Source: Vitis vinifera (Eukaryota; Streptophyta; Magnoliopsida; Vitales; Vitaceae). Taken from it: 64,000 nucleotides of DNA. The translations under genes and the position numbers were made by a program. The stretch is taken from assembly GCF_030704535.1 (NCBI RefSeq), contig NC_081812.1, positions 16,837,001 to 16,901,000 on the forward strand. Direction: 5' to 3'. The notes below the pieces were generated by a model. The model saw only the letters and a list, made by a program, of their open reading frames with translations, had not been told where the DNA came from and ran no database searches. Positions 33,511 to 45,630 of this stretch are shown piece after piece. Every line of letters starts with the position of its first letter. The stretch's first letter is position 1.

Positions 33511-35395
33511 ATCCAAACTTGAGATGATTTATTTTGACTAGCATCATCATCATCATGACATTAGTTTTGTTTTCACGTTTTTCAACATTAAAGCCAAGTA
33601 CTTGAAAGAGAGCTAATGTGACACAAAATCTGCATAAGGAAATGCCATTTGGTGAAGCCAGACAAAAAAACCAGTATATATGTAAAAGCCAAGCTCTTCA
33701 AAGAGACGAAGTGACAGAAGATCTGAATGAGGAGACACCATTTGGTGAAGCCTTATATCGACAATGAAAGAAAAGTCTTCACCAGCATTTGCAAATTTAT
33801 TCTCCACAAGTAGAGCCTTGTTTTAGTTGATAGGACATTGGTTTCAGCTTTACCTTGTATAATGCATATACCGGGTTAAAACTAATCATAAGAATGTTTT
33901 ACATCCCCAACAAACCCCATCCCTTCTTCAAGTGTGGGTGGAGGTGGGTGTTGGTGTTGGGTGTTGGGTGCCTATCAAAATTGTCTGTGTTATTTTCTTA
34001 TAGGTATACTGTTCCCATCAGAAGATACCACCTATCATCCAATGGAATTGTTTTGTTCCATACCCTAAAGAGATATATTAGTCTACCCCAGATCCGTAGT
34101 TTGTGCTTTGACCATGCTATCTAGATAGTTCTGCGATTCTTGGGGTCTTCATTTAGACTGGTTGCTATTATGACTATACCATTAGATATTCTCTTATTTT
34201 GCTAGACATTTGCCATTGATCAATTCAGGTAGGACTGTTAAACCACATAGGATGAGATAATGCCATAGAATATTTTCTGGATATGGAATACGGAATATCC
34301 ATTTTTGTCTATTTGAATGCTGCCAATTGAAGGTGTTGTTTCATTGTCATTAGATTGGTTGATAACTGACATCACTTAATTCCTAGTGAAGCAAAAGATC
34401 GTTGAAAAAGATTTTGATAAGGAGTCACAAGGGGTAAGAAAAACAGTTGTTATAGATAAGCCTATGTCAAACCCCACTACGTATTACTTCTTCACAGCAT
34501 CTCCAACTGATTAGCTTTCAGTCTAAAGCATCCTATACCCCACAAACAAGACACATGCATGCATATCCATTCAAGATGGAATTAGGAAAACCCAAAAAGG
34601 AAAAGAGTGAATAGAAAAAAGATTGATGTTTGATTACCTGAATCCTTCTATGTGTCTGCCAAGTTGTTTTCCTAACCCCTTTGCCTTCCTATGGGGTGGA
34701 GGGTCCTCTCTCCTCCGGATCAAAGAAATAGATTTGATTAATATGGGGCATTGTTAATAGGTTTTTCTTGCTTGGGCAAACATTTGCTAAATATAAGGAG
34801 CTTACAAGTTTAGAAGATATTGCTACCAGCATTTCATTTAGAATTAATTCATTTAAAGGTACGAAAAAAAATCTCAAATTTATAATTCTAGCATTTTTCG
34901 CTTTTGAATTGGAAAAGTAATATATTTTTAATATTTTGATTATTTATATGTAAGTTTTAAAAGGAAATGTTATTTTTTTTAATTAAAAATTGATATTTCT
35001 TAGACTTGAGAAAAAAAAAATGACCGATAAGTCTATGTTGGGATGACAAAAATATTTATAATAAGAACCAAATAAAATAAAATAAAATTGAATTAATTTT
35101 TTTTGCTTGAAGAAAAATTAAGTATAATTAAAATTATTTTAGAACTTTTATGCTTTAAATTTTTATTTTCTATATAAAACATAAAATGAAGGAAATAAAT
35201 TTGAGTATTTATGTACAAAAATTTGATTAAATTCAAACTAAATTATTATTTTTCTTATATTTCCTAAGATTAATTATTAAGGTCTAAAATCCTACAAATA
35301 GACAATTATTATGTATCACGCGTCACGCATATTGAATTAACTGGATTTAATTTTTGTAAAATATCCGCCATCCAATTAAATTGAAAAAAAAAAAA
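33511..35395. other. Intergenic DNA
   Basis: No gene is supported. Mixed composition to about 34870, then AT-rich. Reading frames here are short and match no family. It ends with a 12-base A-tract bordering the MULE-like element. Confidence 0.45.
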
Positions 35396-38300
35396 GGGAG
35401 AATTGTGTTTTGGGCCCAGTTGGGCCCAAAAATTAATAAAAGATCCTCATAAGTTTCATATTTAAGCCCAACACCTAAAGAAAATTTACAAATTGAAAAG
35501 AAGGATATGAAACATTCAATTTTCCGAAAATGCCCTTTATTGTCAAAAAGAAAAAGAAAACAACTAACTTTCCTACTCTCTTTCATTCTTTTTTTCACTC
35601 TCTCTTTCATCATTCACCTTGTCTTTTTCTCTCACATATTAATTAGTGGGACATGTAAATTAATTCTTTTATAGAAAAGTGTTACTATTTTCATCAATTA
35701 TTTTTCTCCCAAAAACCATGCCTAATAAATTAAATATTGGAAATCAATGGTTGAAAATGATTATTACTATATTTTTAAAGTAAATATTTTTTAAATACCT
35801 CCTAATTTTTTTTTAAACTTACAAAATATATAATAAATATTTTTTAAACACCTTAAAAAATATTATTATTCTTTTTTATCCAATATATATATAAATATCT
35901 TTAAGGTTGTAGACAATTATTTGAATATTTTCTCTATTTTTTGGACAATACATTGATATTATCTTAATATATTATTTTGTAACATGATCATTTTTTAACT
36001 AATGGTGATAATTAATTTTTAATTGAATAATGTATTATAACTTAATAATTTGAAAAATATTCAAATGCCCTTTTAAATCTAAAATAGATGTGGACTTGAC
36101 ATGGTTTAAATAATTAAAGCATGATGTCATTAAGTTAAGCAAATGTATCATATTAAGAGATGTGTATGTAAATTATATCATAATTTTCTCTTTTTTTTAT
36201 TTTTTTTCCTCGTACATGATATCTTTTGTATAAAGTTTTGTAGATGAAAAATAACAAAATCTTTTGTTATGTAAAGAGGCATAACAACACATTAAAATTG
36301 AAAAGAGAATATAATGGAACACAAATGAGATGAAAATCACTTTAAATAAGGATATAATAGAAAACATATAAATGTAAGAAAAAACAAGTTTAGGTGAAAT
36401 TTAAAATAAAAAATCAAAGAAAATAAATTAAAAGTAATAATATAAAAATCGTAGAATCTTCAAAACTATAATTACAACAAAAAAATTATTTTAAATTAAC
36501 TTGATAATTTAAATTAATGATTTTTTATAAAAAAAAAATTACAAATGTTACAAAGATAATTTTTTATCCTTTTTAATTCTATTTAAATATGATTTTTTTA
36601 ATATCTTCTAATATTATGTTTATAAAGGTAAAATAGTAAAAATATATATTTTATTCGGTTTACTTGTAATAAACACTTTAATTTTGGAATGCTCTTTTAT
36701 AGTTAGTGTAACACCCTTATATAATAGTGCAAATTTCATAAATAATTTATGGGTAACAAAGAAAATAAAGAAATGATTCAAAATTAACTAAAATCTTTCA
36801 CAAATGGTAACCTTGTACACCCTTGTACACTTAGTATATTTCCCTTGTACATTTAGTACATTTCCCTTGTACAGTTAGTGTAACATTATTGTACAATGGT
36901 GCAATATATCCCTCTTAAGTTGTATGTCCATGTAAGTATATTAATCTTATTTCTAATGGTTTGGCTAACAAAATGGTGGATGAATTAGGATTAAATTTTT
37001 TTTCCCCAAACATTATTACTAAGAAAAGTATCGAAATTTCCATGTGAAAGTTAAATAAATTGCATGACATAGGTATGCAATCTATGGGTGACAAGGAAAA
37101 TGAAAAAGTGATTCAAAATCGATTAAATTTTTTTATAGATGGTAGTCTTGTACACCCTTGTACACTTAATACATTTTCCTTGTACACTTAGTACATTTCC
37201 CTTGTACAATTAGTGTAATACCATTGTACAATATATCTATCCTAAGTAATATGTCCATGTAGGTATGTTAACCATATTTCTAATGGTTTAACTAATAAAA
37301 GGATGGATGAATTAGGGTTAGTTTTTTTTTTTTCCCAAACATCATTATTGGGGAAAGTATCGGAATTTCCATATGGGAGTTAAATAAAGTGCATGACATA
37401 AGTATGCAATTTGTGGGTGACAAGGAAAATAAAGGAGTGGTTCAAAATAGATTGAAATCTTTTATAAATGGTAATCTTATACACTGTTTGTACACTTAGT
37501 ACATTTCCCTTATACAGTTAGTAAATACTCTTATATAGTGACACAAATTTCATATTCCCGTAGTGCATATATGCCTATATTTGTATTAAACATGATTCTA
37601 GTAGTTTGATTAAAAAAATGATGAAAAACTTCAATCCAATTTTTTTATGAACATATTACATTTTTGTGAAAAAAAATATACAATTGACCAATTCCTTTAT
37701 TTAATTGTGAACATATTATATTTTAAAAATAAAAAAGAATAATTAATAAATGAAATTTAATTCTTTTTATTATCTTAGTATTAAACAAGGTCTTCAATTT
37801 TCATTTTTAAAAATATTTTTCATTTTTTTAATTAAATGTATTTTCAAAAAGAGACAATATAGAAAATAAAAATAATTTTTTAAAATAAAAAAATAATAAA
37901 AACTAGAAAAAATATTTTAAAACCAATCTCAAACATAATCTATATAATTTTTAACTACTTGTTTTTATTTAAAATGAGTAAACATATCATTTAACCCTTT
38001 TGTACGAGAAAAAAATCAATCTCTACTATACTATGTATTGATATAATCCATTTCTATATACGAAAACATTTTAGTTGGATATTTAAAATAAAAACTCTTC
38101 ATCTATCCTCTTTCTCTCTTTTTCTTTTTTCTCATTTCAATAAATTTTCAATTAATTCAAATCATTAAAAAAATTCCTTAATAAACAAATTTGGAACATT
38201 CATATAACTTATTACAAAAGTCTATGTTCAAAAAATTATTAAACTATGGAAAGAAAAAAATTGAAAAAAAAACTTTAAACTTTTTATTTTATAATAATAA

Positions 38301-38762
38301 AAAAAATAAACTTTAAAATACTTTTTAGTATAAAAGAAAAAAAATAGTAAATATATTTATTTTAAATAGTGTTTTAATCATTAAATTATTTACTTGTAAA
38401 ATGTAAAAAATAATTTTTATTCATTTAAATTAATATTTTTTCCAAAAGTATGTTCCAAAATAATTTTTGAATCATTAATATAATTTTTATTTATTTATAA
38501 TTTAAAAATAGAAAATAATGTTGATTTTTCAATTAATTTTAAAGGAGTTTAAAAAATAATAAAAAATAAAAAAATAATTAAATAAATGAGAATTTTATGG
38601 ATGGGGCATGTAAAGAGTAGTGGTATAAAGACAAAATGATGGGTGTAAGTAAAAAGGGGTATTTTTATCTATTCCAACCTTATATCCTTTCAATCAATTA
38701 TAGGTGTTTGGAGGATCTTTTATTAATTTTTGGGCCCAACTGGCCCAAAACATAATTCTCCC
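35396..38762. mobile_element. MULE-like non-autonomous DNA transposon (3367 bp)
   Basis: Terminal inverted repeats of about 52-53 bp lie at 35396-35448 and 38711-38762. The left begins GGGAGAATTGTGTTTTGGGC and continues through a CCCAGTTGGGCCC core to AAAAGATCCTC. The right repeats this in inverse with one substitution and one missing base. Both ends abut A-tracts (12 A on the left, 7 A on the right), so a target duplication of 7-9 A cannot be measured exactly but is compatible with Mutator-type insertion. There is no reading frame of useful length, hence non-autonomous. The interior is AT-rich and holds a tandem array at 36690-37650. The class is inferred from the long inverted repeats and GGG start; the repeats are seen directly. 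Confidence 0.75.
36690..37650. repeat. Tandem array of about 330-bp units inside the MULE-like element
   Basis: Anchors GGGTAAC/GGGTGAC start units at 36751, 37086 and 37415, giving periods of 335 and 329 bases. A partial unit precedes the first and the third is shortened. Each unit carries nested 22-23-bp repeats of TTGTACACTTAGTACATTTC and ends in AATTTCCATGTGAAAG-type and GCATGACATAAGTATGCAAT words. No coding capacity. Confidence 0.8.
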
Positions 38763-40090
38763 AAAAAAAGGAAAAAAAGTAGTACGACGTGGAGGGTGGA
38801 ATTTTAATTGGAGGGTCCCACCACAAATCACGACCCACAGCATTTGAAAATAATTGCAGAGGAGGGCCTTTATTGAATGGAGAATCGCATGGGCCCTACA
38901 TCGATCTTCAAAACGTGATTGTATTTAATGTTGGTGTCAACTCCTACGATGATCGGATCACCAATTTCAAGGATGTGGAATCTCTCCTGGCGAGTACCTA
39001 CACAAGAGTGGGACGCAGCCTATCCTCTGCACAGAAAATGGCTCAACGGAACGTTCGTTAAATGCAACACTGACCTGTCCTGTTCGTTGCCAGGCTCACT
39101 TGTCTCCTTCTCAGCTGTCTGTGCCTTTTCCTTTCGGAACCTATCCGTTACCATATCAAAATCACAAAAGCACGCGCACATTAGTTTTTTACTGTAAAGA
39201 GTTTGCTAAAGTGGGCACAGTGCACAACACCTTTGTTGTGTGTTGGATAAACGCCACGACATGGTGTATCTCTACGCACGCCGCGCCATTTAGACTGGGC
39301 CCTCCATGAAAACTCATCCTTTTTGCCCCCACAAAACTTTAATACTCTACTTTTGTGATAGAGACCAAAATTTTTAAATCTAAAAACAAAATAATAAACC
39401 AAGGAAATAAAAATGAAAAAGAAGTGGGGGACTCTCCTGGAAGTACAGAAAATTATTGACTCGCGGTCTGGTATTAACAGCTGTACATAATGGATCAAGG
39501 GCATGGAGGGTGCGTGCCTCCTGGGTAGTAACACTAACACATAACAACATAGGCCCTCTTCTTTCTATTGTGATACTTCCACTAACTTTGATTGCTTTGC
39601 AAATGCATCCTCATATTCTACATATTTGCGTTTGGGTTCTCATGTTACTTATATTTGTATATTAAAATGACATCATGCCATGCAAATCCTATAAATTTTA
39701 TTATATTCGCCGCCTTGACATTATGTTTGCAAAAATACCCTCATCGACACTGCGAAAAGGGCAGAGGTGGCAGGCACATGTCATTTTTTCTTTTTAGATA
39801 AAAGTTATTCAACTTTAAGTTAACAAGTAGGTTTACAACTTACGATTTCCCCTTATCAGGGCAACGAGGGATGTGTAAGGGGGAAGTGGGGGGGAAAGCG
39901 GAATTTTAGCAAAAATCAAGTGGGGCAATTACGCGAATAAGTAAAGGAAGAGGAGTATGGTTGCAAATTCTACCAAAAGTGGAGAAGACAGCTGCAAAAA
40001 AGAAACCCTTTATTATATTCCCTCACTCAGCAAGCACTGAGAGAAAGTGAATTCACAGAAGTAAACGTATTTAATTTTCCCGGCCTTCGA
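38763..40090. other. Intergenic, lectin gene upstream
   Basis: No gene is supported. The open frame 38789-39061 matches no family I know. The region is of near-average composition and presumably contains the promoter of the lectin gene. Confidence 0.4.
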
Positions 40091-40117
40091 GCAACCCCAC
40101 CCTCACTTCTCCTCTCA

Positions 40118-40166
40118 AACCCTAAACTAACAAAATTTAGCAGATGCGATCAATCCAAAAACCCTA
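40118..40166 (+). promoter_or_regulatory. Telo-box-like AAACCCTA elements before the lectin gene
   Basis: AAACCCTAAAC near 40118 and AAAACCCTAG near 40158 lie 50-95 bases before the ATG. AAACCCTA boxes are common near start sites of plant housekeeping genes. They could also be leader sequence. Confidence 0.35.
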
Positions 40167-40212
40167 GATTCCTCCCCACAACGCCCAGATCCACCTCCAG
40201 CCCACTTCTGCC

Positions 40213-41289
40213 ATGGCTTCACCTTCCCTTTCCACCTACCTCACTACCCTTTCATTGATCGTTTTCTTCTTCAGGGCATTATCTGCCGTCCCCATTCTCT
40301 CTTTTTCCTTGAACAGTTTCGGAAAAGATCCGAGTTTTGAGTCCGATTTTGCTCTGTACGGTGATGCCAAGGTCGTTAATGGCGGCTCTTCGGTCCAGCT
40401 CTCGGGCCCAGCGAGTTCAAGCGCTGGACGCTTCGTATACAAGAGACCCGTCAGGGTCGTTGAAGGAAACCCCAGAAACTCGGTTTCTTTTTCCACGTAT
40501 TTCTCCTTCTCGATGTCGCCTGGAAATGGCGGCGGTTTGGCTTTTGCTGTGTTCCCAAGTGGGTTTCCTTTGAACGTGCTTAACGGTAGTTCTTTTGGGC
40601 TCTCACATGGGTTGAAGGAGACAGCAATTAGGGTTTTTGCCGTTGAATTTGACACGCCGAGGGATGCTCAACATGGTTATTCGAATGGGAACCATGTGGG
40701 GGTTGATGTAGCTAATCTCGTATCAGTTACAGTGAGCAATGTGTCCTCGATCGATTTGGTATTGAACAATGGGGAGAGATTGAATTGTTGGATCGACTAC
40801 GAGGCAGGGTCGAAGCGATTAGAGGTAAGATTGAGTAAATTTGGGGATATCAGGCCCGTAAGTCCCTTCATCTCTCACCCAATTGACCTGTCAGAAATGT
40901 GGAATGAGGATGAGGTGTATGTGGGGTTCAGTTCTTCAAGTGGGAACTCGTCTCAGACGTGTGTAGTCTATTCATGGAGTTTTAATACAAGGCCTGTTCC
41001 ACATTGGATGCATTCACAGCCATTAGATCCGAAAACTTTGAAAGAGGACATGAGGCCTCAGACAGTTCACGAGAAGAGGGCTTGTCTTTTGAGGGTACTT
41101 GCTGCCCTTATTTTTGGCACTGGGTGTGGGGCATTAGGAGCTTTTATTGCCTTGTTCTTGTGCACCATATTTGGGAATAGGCGCCCGGTGGTGCCGGTGC
41201 CGGAGGAGTTTGTCATGCGCCCCGTGGAATTCGAGTACAAGAAGGTCAATGTAATTGTAGATAAATCCATCCAAAATGGAGGGAAGTAG
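40213..41289 (+). CDS. L-type lectin-domain membrane protein without kinase
   Basis: A single exon encodes 358 aa. A signal peptide spans about 1-25 (ending FRALSAV). A legume-lectin (concanavalin A-like) domain runs from about 27 to 260: LSFSLNSFG, FSTYFSFSMSPGNGGGLAFAVFP, VFAVEFDTPRD, NHVGVDV and YVGFSSSSGNSSQTCVVYSWSF (split here only by wording). VEFDT and NHVGVDV correspond to the metal/sugar-site region of the family. A membrane span lies at about 292-320 (LAALIFGTGCGALGAFIALF), followed by a tail of about 35 residues. Lectin receptor kinases continue with a kinase domain here; this protein has none and stops at GGK. It probably acts at the plasma membrane, perhaps as a sugar-binding co-receptor; ligand and role are unknown. 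The intronless structure is usual for this family. Confidence 0.9.
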   Translation: MASPSLSTYLTTLSLIVFFFRALSAVPILSFSLNSFGKDPSFESDFALYGDAKVVNGGSSVQLSGPASSSAGRFVYKRPVRVVEGNPRNSVSFSTYFSFSMSPGNGGGLAFAVFPSGFPLNVLNGSSFGLSHGLKETAIRVFAVEFDTPRDAQHGYSNGNHVGVDVANLVSVTVSNVSSIDLVLNNGERLNCWIDYEAGSKRLEVRLSKFGDIRPVSPFISHPIDLSEMWNEDEVYVGFSSSSGNSSQTCVVYSWSFNTRPVPHWMHSQPLDPKTLKEDMRPQTVHEKRACLLRVLAALIFGTGCGALGAFIALFLCTIFGNRRPVVPVPEEFVMRPVEFEYKKVNVIVDKSIQNGGK

Positions 41290-42249
41290 ACGTTTGAGGT
41301 GGGGGTTGTGTTGGAGGCTTTGTGTTGTAAATTCACGGTCTTTTTGTTTTGTTCTTGTATTCTTATGGTTGTATTGTGTGGTTGTAATTCCATTATCAAT
41401 CAGCAAATGTACCTTATGTTACATATTTCCTGATGGTAAGGGGCTTTCAACAACAGCTTGCGGATGTTTTCAGATTAATTCTCAAAAAACTGATCACAGT
41501 TTTGCAATTCTCTCTACTTAGCATCTCTGTTTACAGTATTGCAATTCTCTACTTAGCATCTCTGTTTACAGCTTTGGCATTTTTAGTATGGTTTTTCCCA
41601 CTGAAGCGAAAGGAAAGGACTTTTTTCCTTCAGCTTCCAAATCCCCTAATCCTTACTGAATTTGAATAGCTTGAAATTCCTACCCCCTTCTAGTTGTTAT
41701 AATGGTAACCCTCCTCTCCTCTCTTTGATTGAGGTGTTCAGTACCCCTGATTCGAATTACCCAATATTTTGACAATGTTATTAACCTTGAATTGTTGTGT
41801 TCGACTGTGCTCTAAATTCCTGGTCGTTAGCATCAGAAATCATCACATATTGCAGGTTGGGAGTTTTCCCTCAGTTGGACCCAAATGGGAAATCTGCTTC
41901 TGTTCTCTTAAATCAGAGCATTGCATATCTTCTAAGAGACAAGAATTGCAAAATAGATTTGATGAGCAAGTGTCGATAATGATGGAACAATACTATGATC
42001 CACCAAGAACAAAAAAGCAATACACTATCTTCATAAATAGAAGTAGAACTAAGATAGATCCATCCCAATAGTTGACTGCTTATATATCAAATATAAATAC
42101 TACTCTTTTCTCAGCAAGCCCCTAAAGAAAAGAAGCAAAATCAAAAACATTGTTGGAATGATATGTCGTCATACAGCTAACCCAGAATAACCCATTCTCT
42201 TAACAGAGACCGGCAACTGGGAGTAAACACAGAACCGCCTAATTCAACA
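41290..42249. other. Convergent 3' flanks of the lectin and beta-tubulin genes
   Basis: No gene is supported. It should contain the lectin 3' UTR on the left and the tubulin 3' UTR on the right. Frames at 41276-41669 and 41769-42071 match nothing known. Confidence 0.45.
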
Positions 42250-43790
42250 TCACATGTCATGGAGTTCTTCTTCCTCTTCATCCTCATAGTCTCCCTCCTC
42301 GTCGGCTGTGGCATCTTGGTACTGCTGATACTCGGCTACCAAATCATTCATGTTGCTCTCTGCTTCTGTGAACTCCATCTCGTCCATACCTTCGCCTGTG
42401 TACCAGTGCAAGAAGGCCTTCCTTCTGAACATAGCTGTGAACTGCTCGCTCACCCTGCGGAACATTTCTTGTATGGATGTTGAGTTCCCGATGAAGGTTG
42501 ATGCCATCTTCAGGCCTGTAGGTGGGATATCACAGACTGTTGATTTTACATTATTTGGTATCCATTCCACAAAGTAGGAAGAATTCTTGTTCTGGACATT
42601 GAGAATCTGTTCATCAACTTCCTTGGTGCTCATCTTGCCCCTGAACATGGCGGATGCTGTCAGATACCGGCCATGTCGTGGGTCAGCTGCACACATCATG
42701 TTCTTTGAATCCCACATTTGTTGTGTCAGTTCCGGCACTGTCAGGGCTCTGTACTGCTGGGAACCACGGGAGGTGAGAGGCGCAAAACCCACCATGAAGA
42801 AGTGGAGCCGAGGGAATGGGATGAGATTTACGGCAAGTTTTCTAAGGTCAGAATTCAGCTGACCCGGGAAACGCAAACAGCAGGTCACTCCAGACATTGT
42901 TGCAGAAATCAGATGATTCAGATCGCCAACTGCCCAAAATAAAATCATGATAATCAGTTGACTGACAAAAAACGAAAAGGAAAAAGAAAAAGAAAAAGAA
43001 AAAACACCCTATGAGATTGGGGCAAAACAGGGGTTGAAGATCATACAGCTTGGAGTGGTAAGCTTGAGGGTTCGGAAGCAAATGTCGTAAAGAGCTTCAT
43101 TATCAAGAACCATACACTCATCTGCATTTTCAACCAATTGATGGACAGATAGGGTTGCGTTGTATGGTTCTACCACCGTATCAGAGACCTTGGGAGAGGG
43201 GAAAACAGAGAAAGTAAGCATCATTCGATCAGGGTATTCCTCCCTGATCTTTGAAATCAAAAGAGTACCCATGCCAGATCCAGTTCCACCTCCTAGAGAA
43301 TGGCACACCTGGAAACCTGAAAAGCAAAGCAACATCAATACAAAAGCAAAATAACAGCAATACCAACACAAGCAAAAGAGAGATCCAATCACAAACCCTG
43401 CAAGCAATCACAGTTCTCTGCCTCCTTTCGAACAACATCAAGCACCGCGTCGATCAACTCCGCCCCTTCTGTATAATGCCCCTTAGCCCAGTTGTTCCCG
43501 GCACCAGATTGACCGAAAACAAAGTTATCCGGCCGGAAAATCTGACCGTACATCCCGGATCGGATGCTATCCATGGTGCCTGGCTCAAGATCCATAAGGA
43601 CCGCCCTCGGCACAAACCTCCCACAACTAGCCTCGTTGTAATACACATTAATCCTCTCTAGCTGAAGCTCCGAATCCCCTTGGTACCGTCCGGTCACGTC
43701 GATGCCGTGCTCGGCGCATACCACTTCCCAGAATTTGGCACCGATCTGGTTGCCGCACTGGCCTCCTTGGATGTGCAGAATCTCTCGCAT
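42250..43790 (-). CDS. Beta-tubulin
   Basis: Exons 43397-43790, 43047-43316 and 42250-42929 join in phase to give 447 aa, the standard length, with the three-exon layout common in plant TUB genes. The protein is the beta subunit of microtubules and binds exchangeable GTP. Visible features are the N-terminal MREI, which in animals mediates co-translational autoregulation of tubulin m[11 protein letters not shown]; the GTP-binding glycine loop GGGTGSG (about 140-146); [18 protein letters not shown]; and an acidic, Glu-rich C-terminal tail ending EEEEELHDM, the site of post-translational modification. The start at 43790 is fixed by MREI. The stop TGA is at 42250-42252. No defect is seen; which TUB isotype it is cannot be told from the sequence alone. 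Confidence 0.97.
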
Positions 43791-43863
43791 CTTCGATCGA
43801 CAAAAAAACCAGAGAGAAAAACAGAGAAATAATTGAGAGAAAAGGTTGTGGGGACGGAGGAAT

Positions 43864-43870
43864 ATTTATA
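43864..43870 (-). promoter_or_regulatory. TATA box of beta-tubulin
   Basis: TATAAAT on the minus strand lies 74-80 bases upstream of the start codon. This implies a short leader of about 45 bases. Confidence 0.6.
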
Positions 43871-45440
43871 GCAACTAGGCAACTGTGGTTTAATTTGTTT
43901 GAAATGAAAGCGGGATCGGATTGGTGTGAATGTGTGGAAATGTGCTGTAAGCTGAAGCGATAACTCATCAACGGTTGGATTCAGTCCATTACAATTTCAA
44001 AATTCAAATTCAAAATTCAAATTTTAAGTAGCTAATTTTGAAATTCTAGATTGGTGGAATTCATATGGACGTTTCAGATTTATTCAAATGAAAAGGACAA
44101 AAAAGGAACGGCCAAATGAAAATTCAGCAGTAAGGGTTTTAGGGATTTTAAAATTATTAGAATGACAGCGGGCATCAGCACACCATGCTGCCATCAAGCA
44201 GTAGTTTCAATCTGGAAATTGAATTGTGCTGTAGAGGGTGGAGCCTTCAATGAAGGCATCGCATTGCAGAAACTCGTAGGGTTGCTGTTGGTCCAAAACC
44301 AATGGGACAAATGATTTTGCTGGGCAGACAAATATGTTGAATATTGCAGAAACTGCATTGTAAATTTGTTGATTATTAGCTACATAGTTTCCGTAAATAG
44401 AATACCTCACAGAGCATGTTTGAGATTTTGGTTACTTTTTTATTGCTATAAACATGATATTATTTAAGAAACTCAATTCGATTTAATCATTTTCACCTCA
44501 ATCATATTTAAGTTACTTTCACTTTTTTTAGCATTTATATAAAACAATAATTAAAAATAAATATCTTAAATACAAAACTATTGAAAAATTCAAATGCTGG
44601 TTGAAAACATTTTCAATTATCGCAATCTTTTGTTCTGAAAAGATATCTGAATTTTATTTTACACCTATACTCAAAAATTATTTTTTAAGAACTGATTTAG
44701 AAATGGTTCCCGGCCCTTTGTTTCTGATGTTCGTGTTTTTGTTTTGTTTGTCTATTACAGCACCGTGCAAATGCAATGAAGTCTTATACTGTGTGGTCGG
44801 TCATATAATATATGATCATAATTTCCCAACTTCAATGAAGTCCAATATTGCACCATCATAATTTCCCGAACTTACCATTTGACCTACCTCCTACAAAACC
44901 ATAAATCGAATGAACAAATCCTTCCCGAAAAAGAATTCAAATTTAGAAGAAAAAGCAGATTTTGCCCCCAAAAGTTATGCTTTTGTGCAGCTTCAGACAA
45001 CATATTGGTGTCTTCTGCAAATAGGAACAATGAGAACCCTTGCAATATTGGTCGTGTCCTCCGCAAACAAGGAGTACAAGGAACCAAAAATATGCCACAA
45101 GAATTTGGCAAGGTGTAATCAATGTCCGGGTTGGGATGAAGTTCTAAGCGGAAGGCTAAAAAAGCCTGCAGCAAATTCAACCAACCGCGATCTAAGTCGG
45201 TGATAACTTTTTATGTTCATCAATCACATTAAGTTCACTGAAACACCGGAATGTGAGCAAATAATACACTTCATAGTGAACAATAAGAGCCAGTAAATTT
45301 TCCCAAGAAAATTTGTGTAATTCCATTAAAATTAAAAAATGACCATGTGCAAATTACTAATACAGAGGGATTTAACTTCCAACTCTTAAATCAGAGAACA
45401 TAAAAAAAACACAAAAATGAGGATATAAATAATACTAATA
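43871..45440. other. Intergenic DNA upstream of beta-tubulin
   Basis: No gene is supported. A short AATTCAAA simple repeat lies at about 43997-44025. Frames at 44207-44410 and 44884-45180 (minus) have no family I recognise; the latter could belong to a downstream exon of the snoRNA host transcript. Confidence 0.4.
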
Positions 45441-45450
45441 CAAAGCAGTA

Positions 45451-45535
45451 AGATCTCAGGCTATCACATTTATCTTCAATCCCTTTTGGGGAGTTGCAGA
45501 TAGATAACGCAGTTCATTAGTAACATCACTGATCC
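45451..45535 (-). ncRNA. Box C/D snoRNA candidate 1
   Basis: On the minus strand an 85-nt unit begins GGATC and ends GATCT (closing stem). It has a C-like box AGTGATGTT and a D box CCTGA just inside the 3' stem. An internal guide reads CTGCGTTATCT before a D'-like ATCTGC. Eleven bases of that guide are complementary to AGATAACGCAG, which I recall from a conserved part of 25S/28S rRNA. A paralogue with the same guide is at 46071-46155. Predicted role: 2'-O-methylation of 25S rRNA at the A of AGA. Confidence 0.65.
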
Positions 45536-45630
45536 AAAAAAATGGATAGTTTGTAGCTAAATGCAGATAGAAAACAAGTAACTATAAAATAAAGAAAAAA
45601 GGTAGAAAATAAAAATAGAAGAAGAAGAAG

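Noticed and set aside
36690-37650. CRISPR-like regular repeats
   Set aside because: Units are about 330 bp and diverged, in plant nuclear DNA inside a transposon; a plain tandem array.
38789-39061. Plus-strand 90-codon frame next to the MULE-like element
   Set aside because: No recognisable domain and no intron/exon signals; not called as a gene.
40236-40655. Open frame antisense to the lectin gene (139 codons)
   Set aside because: Shadow of a strong coding region; no independent evidence.
42259-43661. Several plus-strand frames across the tubulin gene
   Set aside because: Antisense shadows of beta-tubulin exons and introns.
44884-45180. Minus-strand 98-codon frame beside the snoRNA cluster
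   Set aside because: No domain recognised; may be part of the host non-coding transcript but cannot be supported as protein.
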